Assembly: GCF_001612785.1 (NCBI RefSeq)
Contig: NZ_BDBC01000044.1
Coordinates: 1-58,601, forward strand
Origin: Nocardia beijingensis NBRC 16342
GTDB taxonomy: Bacteria; Actinomycetota; Actinomycetes; Mycobacteriales; Mycobacteriaceae
Reading direction: 5' to 3'
Length of the DNA: 58,601 nucleotides
Below, piece after piece: positions 51,580 to 58,601 of this stretch (the stretch's first letter is position 1; every line of letters starts with the position of its first letter). A program made the translations under genes and the position numbers. Under the pieces are notes generated by a model. It saw only the letters and a program-made list of their open reading frames with translations. It was not told the origin of the DNA and did no database searches.

Positions 51580-52656
51580 ATGAGCACACGGGTATCGGTC
51601 ACCGGCGCAACGGGATTCGTCGCCGGTCACGTCATCGCCGAATTGCTGGAGCACGGCTACGCCGTGCGCGCGACGGTTCGCGACCTCGCCGCCACCGGCA
51701 AACGGGCGCACCTGGTCGAGCTGGCCCGGCGAACCGGGGGCGAACTGGAGTTCGCGCAAGCCGACCTCAACGGCGACGACGGCTGGGCAGCCGCCGTCGC
51801 GGGCAGCGCGGCGGTATTGCACGTCGCCTCCCCGTTTCCCACCACTCCGCCCGACGACGAGCGCGAACTCATCGATACGGCGGTCGAGGGAACGTTGCGC
51901 GTGCTGCGTGCCTGCGCGGCCGCGGGCACCGTGCGCCGGGTGGTGCTCACCTCGTCGATCGCGGCGATCGTCGCCGGTCACGCTGCCGACGGCCTGCGCA
52001 CCGAGGCCGACTGGTCGGTGGTCGAGCGCAGCCCGGCCTACCAGAAGAGCAAGACGCTGGCCGAGCGGGCGGCCTGGGATTTCGTCGCGGGGCTCCCTGC
52101 GGGCGAGCGCTTCGAACTGGTCGTCGTCAATCCGGGCATGGTGCTGGGGCCGCTGCTGTCCGCCGCGACGAGCACCTCGCACGAGCCGGTGCGCAGATTG
52201 CTCGCCGCGGACGTGCCCGGCATGCCGCGCGTCGGCTGGGCGCCGGTGGACGTGCGCGATCTCGCCGTGGCCCACCGCCTGGCGCTGGAGACGCCGGAGG
52301 CCGCGGGCAACCGCTACATCTGCGCGGGCGAACACCTGTGGATGGGGGAGATCGCGCGTGTTCTCGCCGAGGAATACGGGCCGCGCGGATTCCGGGTGCC
52401 GACCAGGCAGCTGCCGAACTGGCTCGTGCGCTGCGTCGCGATCTTCGACAAGAGTCTCCGGCTGACCGTGCCGACCCTGGGGCGCACCGAGTCGCTCAGC
52501 GCCGACAAAGCCCGGCGCGAACTGGGCTGGACCATGCGGCCGGTGCGCGAAACCGTGGTGGACACCGCCGAAAGTCTGCTGCGGCACGGGATAGTCGCGT
52601 CGCCGCGCGGCAAGTCCGCCTCTCACGCCGCCGCGCCGCGCGCCGTGCGGGTCTGA
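51580..52656 (+). CDS. NAD(P)-dependent epimerase/dehydratase (extended SDR)
   Basis: A 358-residue extended short-chain dehydrogenase of the dihydroflavonol-reductase-like type: cofactor motif VTGATGFVAGHV at residues 6-17, VVLTSSIAAI with catalytic serines, and the Tyr-x-x-x-Lys in AYQKSK. Also NPGMVLGPLL as usual in this group. ATG at 51580. Probably reduces a carbonyl or aldehyde; regulated by the divergent TetR. Confidence 0.9.
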   Translation: MSTRVSVTGATGFVAGHVIAELLEHGYAVRATVRDLAATGKRAHLVELARRTGGELEFAQADLNGDDGWAAAVAGSAAVLHVASPFPTTPPDDERELIDTAVEGTLRVLRACAAAGTVRRVVLTSSIAAIVAGHAADGLRTEADWSVVERSPAYQKSKTLAERAAWDFVAGLPAGERFELVVVNPGMVLGPLLSAATSTSHEPVRRLLAADVPGMPRVGWAPVDVRDLAVAHRLALETPEAAGNRYICAGEHLWMGEIARVLAEEYGPRGFRVPTRQLPNWLVRCVAIFDKSLRLTVPTLGRTESLSADKARRELGWTMRPVRETVVDTAESLLRHGIVASPRGKSASHAAAPRAVRV

Positions 52657-52666
52657 GGGCGCGGGC

Positions 52667-52867
52667 ATGCTGATCGCGACGTTGATCATCACCACGGTCG
52701 CCATGATCCGGCGCTGGTTCGCCCGTCGGTCCCCGCGCGCGAACGCCGCTGGGCGCGACGCTTCCGGCCCGATCCGGCGGGCGCTGCGACGGCCGGTGCC
52801 GGTGGCCGCCACCGTCGTCGCCCTGCTCGGCGTCGTGGTTGCCGCGGGTGCGCTCGCCCAGTGCTGA
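52667..52867 (+). CDS. Possible small membrane protein
   Basis: A 66-residue frame ten bases after the dehydrogenase stop, with one hydrophobic segment at each end (MLIATLIITTVAMI and PVAATVVALLGVVVAAGALA) and an arginine-rich middle. No family known. Position suggests cotranscription, but it could be chance. Confidence 0.4.
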   Translation: MLIATLIITTVAMIRRWFARRSPRANAAGRDASGPIRRALRRPVPVAATVVALLGVVVAAGALAQC

Positions 52868-52915
52868 CCCGGCCCCGGAGTACGGCGGCCCGGCCCGGTT
52901 CGCTAGACAGGACAC

Positions 52916-53800
52916 GTGACTGCACAGCACCCTTTCCGGTTCGGTGTCAACATGGTGGTCCCCGAATCGCGTTCGAGTTGGATCGAAAAGTGCCGTCGGG
53001 CTGAGGAACTCGGCTTCGACGTGGTGGGTGTCGCCGACCATCTCGGCATGCCGGCACCGTTCCCCGCGCTGATCCTGGCTGCCGAGGCGACCGAACGGGT
53101 GCGGTTGAACACCTTCGTGCTCAACACCGCGTTCTACAACCCGGTGTTGCTGGCCCGCGATGTGGCCGGCGCTGATCAGTTCACCGACGGGCGGGTCGAA
53201 CTCGGGCTCGGCGCGGGCTATGTGCAGGCCGAGTTCGAGGCCGCCGGCATCCCGTTCGAGAGCGGGAGCAAGCGCGTCGAGCACTTGGAGCAGACGGTGA
53301 TCACCCTGCGCAGGCTGTTCGCCGATCCGGAGTACCAGCCGCAGCCCGCGCAGCCGTCGGGGCCGCCTGTCCTCATCGGCGGATGGGGTGATCGTCTGCT
53401 CGGCGTCGCCGCGCGGCACGCCGACATCATCGCCTACACCGGCGCGGCGGCCGCGCGCAACGGCGGGCCACTGCAGATGGCCGGGCTCGCCGAGATCGAG
53501 GAGCGCGTCGCCTATGTGGGGCAACTGCTCGGTCCACGGTTGGACAAAGTCGAGTTCAACATCCTCGTGCAGCGGGTGGTTCCGCCGCGCGAACGCGCGA
53601 GCGTGCTGGAGCTCTTCGGTCCGGCGCTGCCTCCGGACGTCGCCGACTCCCCGGAGGAACACCCGCTCCTGCTGATGGGCACGCCCGAGGAGATGGCCGA
53701 CCGCCTGCGCGATCGGCGCGATCGCTACGGCATCAGCTACGTCACCGTCCTCGAGGACAGCATGGAGAAACTCGCCCCCGTCATCCAGTTGCTGCGCTGA
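52916..53800 (+). CDS. LLM-class F420-dependent oxidoreductase
   Basis: A 294-residue luciferase-like TIM-barrel enzyme. GFDVVGVADHLGMPAP, ADQFTDGRVELGLGAGYVQAE and the C-terminal DRYGISYVTVLEDSMEKLAP match the F420-dependent subfamily abundant in mycobacteria and nocardiae. GTG start at 52916. Substrate unknown; uses cofactor F420 by family inference. Confidence 0.9.
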   Translation: MTAQHPFRFGVNMVVPESRSSWIEKCRRAEELGFDVVGVADHLGMPAPFPALILAAEATERVRLNTFVLNTAFYNPVLLARDVAGADQFTDGRVELGLGAGYVQAEFEAAGIPFESGSKRVEHLEQTVITLRRLFADPEYQPQPAQPSGPPVLIGGWGDRLLGVAARHADIIAYTGAAAARNGGPLQMAGLAEIEERVAYVGQLLGPRLDKVEFNILVQRVVPPRERASVLELFGPALPPDVADSPEEHPLLLMGTPEEMADRLRDRRDRYGISYVTVLEDSMEKLAPVIQLLR

Positions 53801-53815
53801 TCGGCCGGGTACGGG

Positions 53816-54208
53816 TCATGGCAGCGGATCGATGATGACGCGCGGATCGATCTGCCGCAGCCGTCTCGGACGGCTGGTCAGGCAGGGCCAGGTGCGGGCG
53901 ACCGCTTCGCGGGTGACATGGCCCGCGGCGACCAGGGGGTCGTCGCCGAATGCTGCGAGCGGCGGGCTCGTGCCGCGGTCGAACGCCGGGACGACGGTGT
54001 GCGGCAAGCCGACCAGCACGGCCAGGATGTCGAGCCGGTCGGCCGGAATGTGCGTGCGCGCCGCCGCGAGCGCGGTGCTCGGAACGACGATGGTGCTTCC
54101 CGCGTCCACCGTCGCCCAGACGACCGCCTGGGCGTAGTTGGCGCGGTTGGCGAAGGCGACGACCGCCGCGGCGTCGAAGACGACGCCGCCGAGGGCGCGG
54201 GAGGTCAC
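53816..54208 (-). CDS. PIN-domain-like protein, possible toxin
   Basis: A 130-residue protein with a PIN-like first strand (VVFDAAAVVAFANRANY, Asp12) and alternating hydrophobic strands ending in RVIIDPLP. The other acidic active-site positions look degraded: where active PIN proteins have an aspartate in a TxDP-like turn, this one reads LTSRPRRL. GTG at 54208 overlaps the 40-residue gene upstream by four bases, the layout of a toxin-antitoxin pair. It may be a weak or inactive nuclease. Confidence 0.6.
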   Translation of the reverse strand: MTSRALGGVVFDAAAVVAFANRANYAQAVVWATVDAGSTIVVPSTALAAARTHIPADRLDILAVLVGLPHTVVPAFDRGTSPPLAAFGDDPLVAAGHVTREAVARTWPCLTSRPRRLRQIDPRVIIDPLP

Positions 54209-54327
54209 GCTGCGCCGGCGAGCCGTGCGCGCACCTCCTCGCCGGATAGTAGCGGGGGCATCGGCACGCTGTGGTCGGGCAGCGTGCGGATGGCCTTTCG
54301 CGGTCTGTGCTCCCGAAGCGACGGCAT
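54205..54327 (-). CDS. 40-residue partner of PIN protein, possible antitoxin
   Basis: A short frame beginning MPSLREHRPRKAIRTLPDHS and ending EEVRARLAGAA, stop overlapping the PIN gene start (GTGA). Basic N-terminus and acidic/hydrophobic C-terminal helix fit a minimal antitoxin, but there is no recognisable DNA-binding fold. The call rests on size, overlap and position. Confidence 0.5.
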   Translation of the reverse strand: MPSLREHRPRKAIRTLPDHSVPMPPLLSGEEVRARLAGAA

Positions 54328-54365
54328 GCCACGACTCTAGCCGGGTGCGTCCGCTGAACCGATGA

Positions 54366-54941
54366 TCACGCGGGCTTGTGCCACAACAGTGTGTAGCGCC
54401 ACATGAGCCGCCGCCTCAGGCGTGCACCGGGTAGGAGTTCCGCTGCGGTAGAACGGATCTCGGCGAATCCGTCGACGGGGTCGAGCATTCGTGCGCTCGG
54501 CCCGCCGACACGGTGCCAGAGGTCCATCGCCCGGATGAGCGGGATCAGCGGGAAGTAGTGGAAGTCCGTGCGCGGCGTCATCTTCCACAAGCCGACCACG
54601 GCGAGCACGCCGCCGGGCGCGACCAGGCGGCGCAATGCCGTGATGCCCGCCCGCAGCGGAACATGGTGCAGCGTGGCCACGGTCGTGACGACATCGAACG
54701 AGCCCGCGTAGTCGAGGAAGTCGGCCTGTTCGAGTGACACCCCCGCCACGGCCGGCGCTCGGGCGATGATATCCGGGTCGACGTCGATCCCGGTGACCGT
54801 CAGCCCGCGCCCGGCCAGCTTGCCCGCCAGCAACCCGTCACCGCAGCCGATGTCGAGGGCGGTGCGCGCCGCGCGTGGCACCTGCTTCAACAACCAAGGG
54901 TGGTAGTGGGTGTTGTGATTCCAGTAGGGATCGTCGCGCAC
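54366..54941 (-). CDS. Class I SAM-dependent methyltransferase
   Basis: A 191-residue methyltransferase with motif I ALDIGCGDGLLAGKL, VTGIDVDP, and motif IV-like VTTVATLHHVPL. Starts with GTG at 54941 (VRDDPYWNHNTHYHPWLL). The C-terminal RRLMWRYTLLWHKP is shared by small-molecule methyltransferases of this type. Substrate unknown. Confidence 0.9.
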   Translation of the reverse strand: MRDDPYWNHNTHYHPWLLKQVPRAARTALDIGCGDGLLAGKLAGRGLTVTGIDVDPDIIARAPAVAGVSLEQADFLDYAGSFDVVTTVATLHHVPLRAGITALRRLVAPGGVLAVVGLWKMTPRTDFHYFPLIPLIRAMDLWHRVGGPSARMLDPVDGFAEIRSTAAELLPGARLRRRLMWRYTLLWHKPA

Positions 54942-54962
54942 GCTGTCACTGTAGAGCGGTGG

Positions 54963-55211
54963 TCAGCCCGAGGGCTCCGTCACCGTGAACCGCTGGGCGC
55001 CCGCGAGCTGGAACAGCAGTGTGCGGTGCTCGTCGTTGAGCCGCAGTGCGCGGGCCGGCGCGGCCAGCACCGAGCTGGACGGCCGTGGACCGCGCCCCTG
55101 CTCCAGCCGCACCACGTTGTCCACGCTGATGCCCGCGAGCTGTGCCGCTTCCGCACTCCCTGCGGCCGGAACTGCGGACAACTCGCAGGACGCCTGCGAA
55201 GCCGCTGGCAC
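54963..55211 (-). pseudogene. Fragment of an XRE regulator of the MmyB-like type
   Basis: About 82 residues, of which the stretch AQLAGISVDNVVRLEQGRGP and RPSSSVLAAPARALRLNDEH match the middle of the helix-turn-helix domain of MmyB-like regulators (usual VDYYVRLEQGRGPRPSE pattern). The first helix and the entire 200-residue ligand domain are missing; the frame stops soon after LFQLAG. A remnant rather than a working gene. Confidence 0.65.
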
Positions 55212-55618
55212 CCGGTGCGCTCAACCCGTGATCATCGGACGATTCTAGGTACAAAGCCGTGCATGCCAGATCCACCGGAGTGCCGACACTCCCGATCGAC
55301 TCCACGGCAAGCGCCGATCGGCGACCGCGCAAGTCCGCGACCTTTGACGCCATATGCACGGATGCTGCCGGTATGACGGGAATGTCGCCGAGCTGAGACT
55401 GACCATGTGGAGCAGGTCAGCGTCGCGCAAGCCTGTGCGCGAAAGGGCCGCGCTGGCCGACCATGTTGGCGACGTGCAGACCAAACCGAGATGAGCCGCA
55501 GCAGGGCGGCCAGCTCGGTTCGATCCACATCCCGATCATGCCGCAGCCAGTCGGTGCGGGGGTAGGACCGCTGCTCCCAGGAGCTGGCAGCCATTGGCGC
55601 GATCAGTAGCGCATGTGC
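55212..55618. other. Degenerate stretch with no confident gene
   Basis: Roughly 400 bases between the regulator fragment and the next complete gene. On the minus strand around 55200-55300 the translation TPVDLACTALYLES resembles the C-terminal part of a short-chain dehydrogenase but is out of context. Other frames switch reading phase without clear homology. Probably decayed DNA. Confidence 0.4.
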
Positions 55619-56764
55619 CTACCCACACGGGTCACCAGCTGCTGTGTCCTTTGCTCCGTTGATCTCGTCCATCAGCATCCGCAGCGTGAGTGAGTGTTTC
55701 TCCGGCGGGAGCGCATCCATCGCATCGCGCGCTGCTCGGGTCCCCTCAGCTCGATCGCCGGCTCTCACCAGCATCAGACCTCGATGCATCTCCAGATGCG
55801 TCGCGAAGCGGGGCAGTTCGGCCGGAAGTTCTCTTCGCGCTTGCTCTTGCGATGCCACCGCCAATTTCTCATCCCCGAGCCGTGCGGCCAGCAGGGAGAG
55901 GAACACGTTCATGCGCCACCACGGGACGGCGTAGTCAGAGGTCTGCTCATACGAGCCGGACTTGTCGAACACGCGACGTCCCTCTTCCACGAGAGCACGG
56001 CCTGTCTCGTGGTCTCCGCGCAGCACCGCCGCATGCGCCTTGCCCATGATCGCGTTGAGACGCCCCAAACTCGGCTTGTCCGACAGCGACAGGGCTTGGT
56101 CGGCGAAGAGATCCGCGACCCGCAGCGCCGCGCCTTCGTAGCCGAGGGCAATGGCTGCCCGCCCGCGCACCCATACTCGGGTCTGCTCGTCCGCGGAGCG
56201 GTCCGCGGCCTCAGCTGCCATCCGATACCAGGTAACCGCCTTCGTACCATCTGACCCCGGAAACGTTTTCGCATACAGGGTCATCAGCCGGGCGGCCGCT
56301 CCCCACATCTGCGGGCTGTCCAGCTGCTGTTGCAGGATCGCCAAGTCGATGGCCAGGCGTCGTTGAATATCGGCCGCACCCAACGACATGTAGTCCGTGC
56401 CATAGGCGCTGAGCTTCGCCTGCCACGTCTCGATATCCGGCCCGGCACGATCCAACCGCGCCGAGAATCCCGCCGCCAGCAGATCGGATGCCACTACGGG
56501 CGCGATGCTGGTCGCAGCTATCTGAGCCAAGAAATTCCGTCTGTTCATGCCGTCGTCCTCGAAAACAGCCAGAGGCACGTCCAATACGGCCGATAGATGG
56601 CGTAGCCAGAACCGGCTGGGCACCGTGTCTCCGTTCTCCCAACGCCTCGAGATGTACTCCCGAGAGATACTCGCCCCCGAGTGAGCGGACAACTCGTCCG
56701 CCAACCTGCCCTGCGACCATCCGCGCGCCTTCCGAAGCTCACGGATCAACTCGCCCACTCCCAT
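55619..56764 (-). CDS. XRE-family regulator with tetratricopeptide-like C-terminus
   Basis: A 381-residue regulator. Residues 1-70 are an XRE helix-turn-helix (LIRELRKARGWSQGRLADEL, ISREYISRRWENGDTVPSRF). The rest is helical repeats of TPR type (AVTWYRMAAEAADRSADEQT, ARRELPAELPRFATHLEMHR), as in actinobacterial regulators that sense peptides or partner proteins. Divergent from the five small genes at 57060, with repeated TGCCACT elements in the gap. ATG at 56764. Confidence 0.85.
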   Translation of the reverse strand: MGVGELIRELRKARGWSQGRLADELSAHSGASISREYISRRWENGDTVPSRFWLRHLSAVLDVPLAVFEDDGMNRRNFLAQIAATSIAPVVASDLLAAGFSARLDRAGPDIETWQAKLSAYGTDYMSLGAADIQRRLAIDLAILQQQLDSPQMWGAAARLMTLYAKTFPGSDGTKAVTWYRMAAEAADRSADEQTRVWVRGRAAIALGYEGAALRVADLFADQALSLSDKPSLGRLNAIMGKAHAAVLRGDHETGRALVEEGRRVFDKSGSYEQTSDYAVPWWRMNVFLSLLAARLGDEKLAVASQEQARRELPAELPRFATHLEMHRGLMLVRAGDRAEGTRAARDAMDALPPEKHSLTLRMLMDEINGAKDTAAGDPCG

Positions 56765-56824
56765 AGGCCGATCATCTCCCGTCCCAGCAGCGGACGGAAG
56801 GATTAAGAGCAGCTAGGCGCCGAG

Positions 56825-56906
56825 TGCCACTGCGAATGCCACTACTGCGCGTCCCGAGCGCAGCCATCCGATGATCCAGCGCCCAATGCCACTCCCTTGT
56901 GCCACT
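56825..56906. promoter_or_regulatory. Four TGCCACT repeats upstream of the small-gene operon
   Basis: TGCCACT occurs at 56825-56831, 56837-56843, 56887-56893 and 56900-56906: two direct pairs with 12- and 13-bp spacing, the pairs about 62 bp apart. They lie in the 295-bp gap between the TPR-XRE regulator and the divergent operon and are good candidates for its operator. The rest of the gap (56765-57059) shows no gene. Confidence 0.6.
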
Positions 56907-57059
56907 GCACAGGTCGATCTCTGTGCTCGACGCTCGATTAGGCCCCGACGCCGGGTGCCGCCGGTTCCTCGATCCGCGTCGCTGAGCCGGCCAATGGGCA
57001 GCCGACGGGTCGGCCTCGGCGTCGGGTGCATTCCAGCGCATCGAGCAGGGGAGTGGTTC

Positions 57060-57548
57060 GTGAATTCGTCGAAACATCCTGGCCACACGCCGTTGTCGGT
57101 GTGTCACTTCTATCGGTATGTGTGTGATCTGCCCGCCGAGGTCCACCCGCCGCATCTGGGGCGTATCACGCTGCGAGCGGGGCGGGTGTGTGGGGTGATG
57201 ATGCCCGCGTTCATCGGCTCGGAGGTCAAGGCGTGGTTGTACCGCACCGGTGAGCAGGTCGGGCCGGTGATGACGCATCCGCGTTCGCAGCGGTGGACGT
57301 TTCTGACCGGGCCGGATCTGCCGGAGGACATTCGATTGTTCGCGGAGATGTCGCGGTTGGGTGTGTCGATTCTGCGTGCGGGGGAGATCGCTTTGCCCGG
57401 TCCTGGTCAGCGGCCTGGTTTGTTCCGGGCGTGGGTGCATCCGCCTCGCGATGCCTATCGGCCGTCGGGGCGGGCGGTGGTCGCGGCGATCCGGGGATGC
57501 GCCGCCGAGCACACTCGGCAGCGGCGGGCGGTGAGGGTGTATGCCTGA
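57060..57548 (+). CDS. Hypothetical protein, first gene of overlapping small-gene operon
   Basis: A 162-residue soluble protein (GTG at 57060 after GGGGAG) with a dense core: HTPLSVCHFYRYVCDLPAEV, RITLRAGRVCGVMMPAFIGS, HPRSQRWTFLTGPDLPEDIR, LFAEMSRLGVSILRAGEIAL. I have a vague recollection of similar Nocardia proteins but cannot name a family. The MTHPRSQRWTFLTGPD segment and AVVAAIRGCA end look conserved. Overlaps the next gene by eight bases. Confidence 0.7.
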   Translation: MNSSKHPGHTPLSVCHFYRYVCDLPAEVHPPHLGRITLRAGRVCGVMMPAFIGSEVKAWLYRTGEQVGPVMTHPRSQRWTFLTGPDLPEDIRLFAEMSRLGVSILRAGEIALPGPGQRPGLFRAWVHPPRDAYRPSGRAVVAAIRGCAAEHTRQRRAVRVYA

Positions 57549-57678
57549 CATCGCCAGCGCCGCAGTGGCGTACGGGTGGGGTTCGGCGGGTGGGCTGCGG
57601 ATCGGTGTCCGCGTCAACCCCGCTCTTGCCGCCCAGCCCGCCTCGCCACCCGGGCTGCTGCGCCAGGGTGGTCGGTGA
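57541..57678 (+). CDS. 45-residue protein in small-gene operon
   Basis: A short frame from ATG 57541 (MPDIASAAVAYGWGSAGGLR) to a stop at 57678, overlapping its neighbours by eight and four bases. Too short for domain assignment. Overlaps at both ends argue that it is translated, at least as a coupling leader. Confidence 0.45.
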   Translation: MPDIASAAVAYGWGSAGGLRIGVRVNPALAAQPASPPGLLRQGGR

Positions 57679-57989
57679 GCGGGGACCAGGACGGCGAGCG
57701 CGCCGACGCCGAACTCGACGTCCTCACCGATGTGATCGGCACTCTGGTGGCCGCTACCGCGGACGCGGTGCGGGACGGGATGAGCGACGCCGCTCGTGTT
57801 CGTGTGATGGCGATGGTGGTCTATGCGTTGATCAGCAGTGCCCGCACTGTCGCTGGGCCGCATACCGGTCGCTTGTATGCCGCGCCGGTACTCGATCCGA
57901 TCATCGAGAACATTCCGGCTGCCGAGGACCTGACCTTTCTGGACCTCTTGATTCCCGCGATCATCGGCCAGCACATCACAAACCCGTGA
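57675..57989 (+). CDS. Hypothetical helical protein in small-gene operon
   Basis: A 104-residue protein from GTG 57675 (overlapping the preceding stop as GTGA). The middle is a hydrophobic helix region (ARVRVMAMVVYALISSARTV) flanked by acidic stretches; the C-terminus DLTFLDLLIPAIIGQHI is amphipathic. No family recognised. Confidence 0.6.
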   Translation: MSGDQDGERADAELDVLTDVIGTLVAATADAVRDGMSDAARVRVMAMVVYALISSARTVAGPHTGRLYAAPVLDPIIENIPAAEDLTFLDLLIPAIIGQHITNP

Positions 57990-58297
57990 ACCACTCAGAC
58001 CGCCCCGGCGCACCCGCGGGCCCCTCTTCGCACCACAGGGGAAGCACGAGGAGGTGCCGGTGCACCCGAAAGGGGGAAGGCTGCGCGGACGGGACTCCGC
58101 ATCGGTGTGCCCAACCGAACCCGCCCGCCAGCCTTCCCCCGCGCACCGATCCGCCCGCGCTCCAGCAGCATTCGCGCCAGGGCGAACCCCCTTTCACGGA
58201 AAGTCCCCAATGCAACCGCCAGCTGAACCGCCCTACCTCTCGGCAGCAATGGTCTCCCGCGCCCGACGACCGATGGTTTCCGGTGCGGGGCATGTGA
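57986..58297 (+). CDS. Cysteine/proline-rich hypothetical protein
   Basis: A 103-residue frame from GTG 57986 (GTGA overlap) with CRCTRKGEGCADGTPHRCAQ, a cluster of four cysteines and a histidine that could bind zinc, and a proline/glutamine-rich remainder. Antisense frames are open too, so coding status is not certain; the start/stop overlaps on both sides favour it. Confidence 0.45.
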   Translation: MNHSDRPGAPAGPSSHHRGSTRRCRCTRKGEGCADGTPHRCAQPNPPASLPPRTDPPALQQHSRQGEPPFTESPQCNRQLNRPTSRQQWSPAPDDRWFPVRGM

Positions 58298-58506
58298 TGA
58301 GTTCACCCCTGCCGGGCGAACCGGATGTGCACCTGATCGTGCGGATACGCGGCCACACCCGGCATTACGCGGCGTGCGTGACTGCGGCCCTGGTGTTCGT
58401 GCAAGACGCGAATGTCCGCCGTTGCGCCGACGCCGTAGTCGTCGCCAGCGGCGAAACTGACCGGCTGCCCCGGTTGCCCTGCGAGCGGCTGTATGTCGAG
58501 CGATGA
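58297..58506 (+). CDS. 69-residue protein closing the small-gene operon
   Basis: A frame from ATG 58297 (sharing one base with the previous stop, TGATG) to 58506, with VHLIVRIRGHTRHYAACVTA and a terminal PCERLYVER. No family recognised. The last 95 bases of the window show nothing further. Confidence 0.5.
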   Translation: MSSPLPGEPDVHLIVRIRGHTRHYAACVTAALVFVQDANVRRCADAVVVASGETDRLPRLPCERLYVER

Positions 58507-58601
58507 TGCGACACCCCGCCCCCGCCCGGCCCGGCGCTTGCCCGGCAGGACGTACCGACATGACACTGTAGTGCTCGAAACCGCGATACCAGACAGCTCG
58601 C

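Noticed and set aside
57995..58561. Minus-strand frames opposite the last two small genes
   Set aside because: Arg/Gly-rich with no ribosome-binding site, whereas the plus-strand frames connect by start/stop overlaps to the rest of the operon.
1..58601. tRNA genes, rRNA, CRISPR arrays and insertion sequences
   Set aside because: No T-arm plus acceptor pairing, no regular repeat-spacer array and no transposase-like protein were seen anywhere by eye.

Overview
The window is high-GC actinobacterial DNA, most likely from Nocardia or a close mycolic-acid-containing relative. The evidence is GTG starts and 4-nt start/stop overlaps throughout, a complete actinobacterial nuo operon next to a response regulator of the type that flanks nuo in Mycobacterium tuberculosis (Rv3143-like), a GabD2-type aldehyde dehydrogenase, a DinX-type polymerase, a conservon, and DUF6879/DUF5753 regulator modules. 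These are family resemblances read by eye. No database search was run.

Layout. 1-3.4 kb: a divergent TetR/hydrolase pair, a small winged-helix protein and a three-gene DUF6879-XRE module. 3.5-19.3 kb (minus): the whole respiratory complex I operon nuoA to nuoN, nearly every junction overlapping; nuoH and nuoI form a single reading frame. 19.8-23.8 kb: the nuo-linked response regulator, then a plus-strand operon of an unrecognised Rossmann-type flavoprotein, a four-helix membrane protein and a zinc-ribbon/FHA protein. 24.8-30.7 kb: a CO2-fixation locus, divergent cbbR and cbbLSXFP (red-type RuBisCO, CbbX activase, fructose-bisphosphatase, phosphoribulokinase). 30.7-34.7 kb: DinX polymerase with a perfect LexA box at its start, a BlaI/M56 peptidase pair, and an AlkZ-like glycosylase. 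34.7-38.8 kb: drug-efflux/thioesterase/HxlR group, Nudix and small proteins. 39.1-42.8 kb: a conservon (sensor kinase, roadblock, DUF742, GTPase). 43-46.5 kb: gabD2, a DUF779 protein and a GAF-type activator. 46.5-54.9 kb: ordinary accessory genes with three divergent regulator/target pairs and a PIN-domain pair. 55-58.6 kb: a regulator fragment, a TPR-XRE regulator and five overlapping small genes of unknown function.

How they work together. The nuo operon supplies the NADH-oxidising proton pump. The cbb operon holds the two Calvin-cycle-specific enzymes plus an FBPase, under its own LysR regulator; the remaining cycle enzymes are not in the window. The two places most likely to hold something undescribed are the flavoprotein/membrane/FHA operon (20.3-23.8 kb) and the small-gene operon at the right end (57.06-58.5 kb) with its paired TGCCACT repeats.
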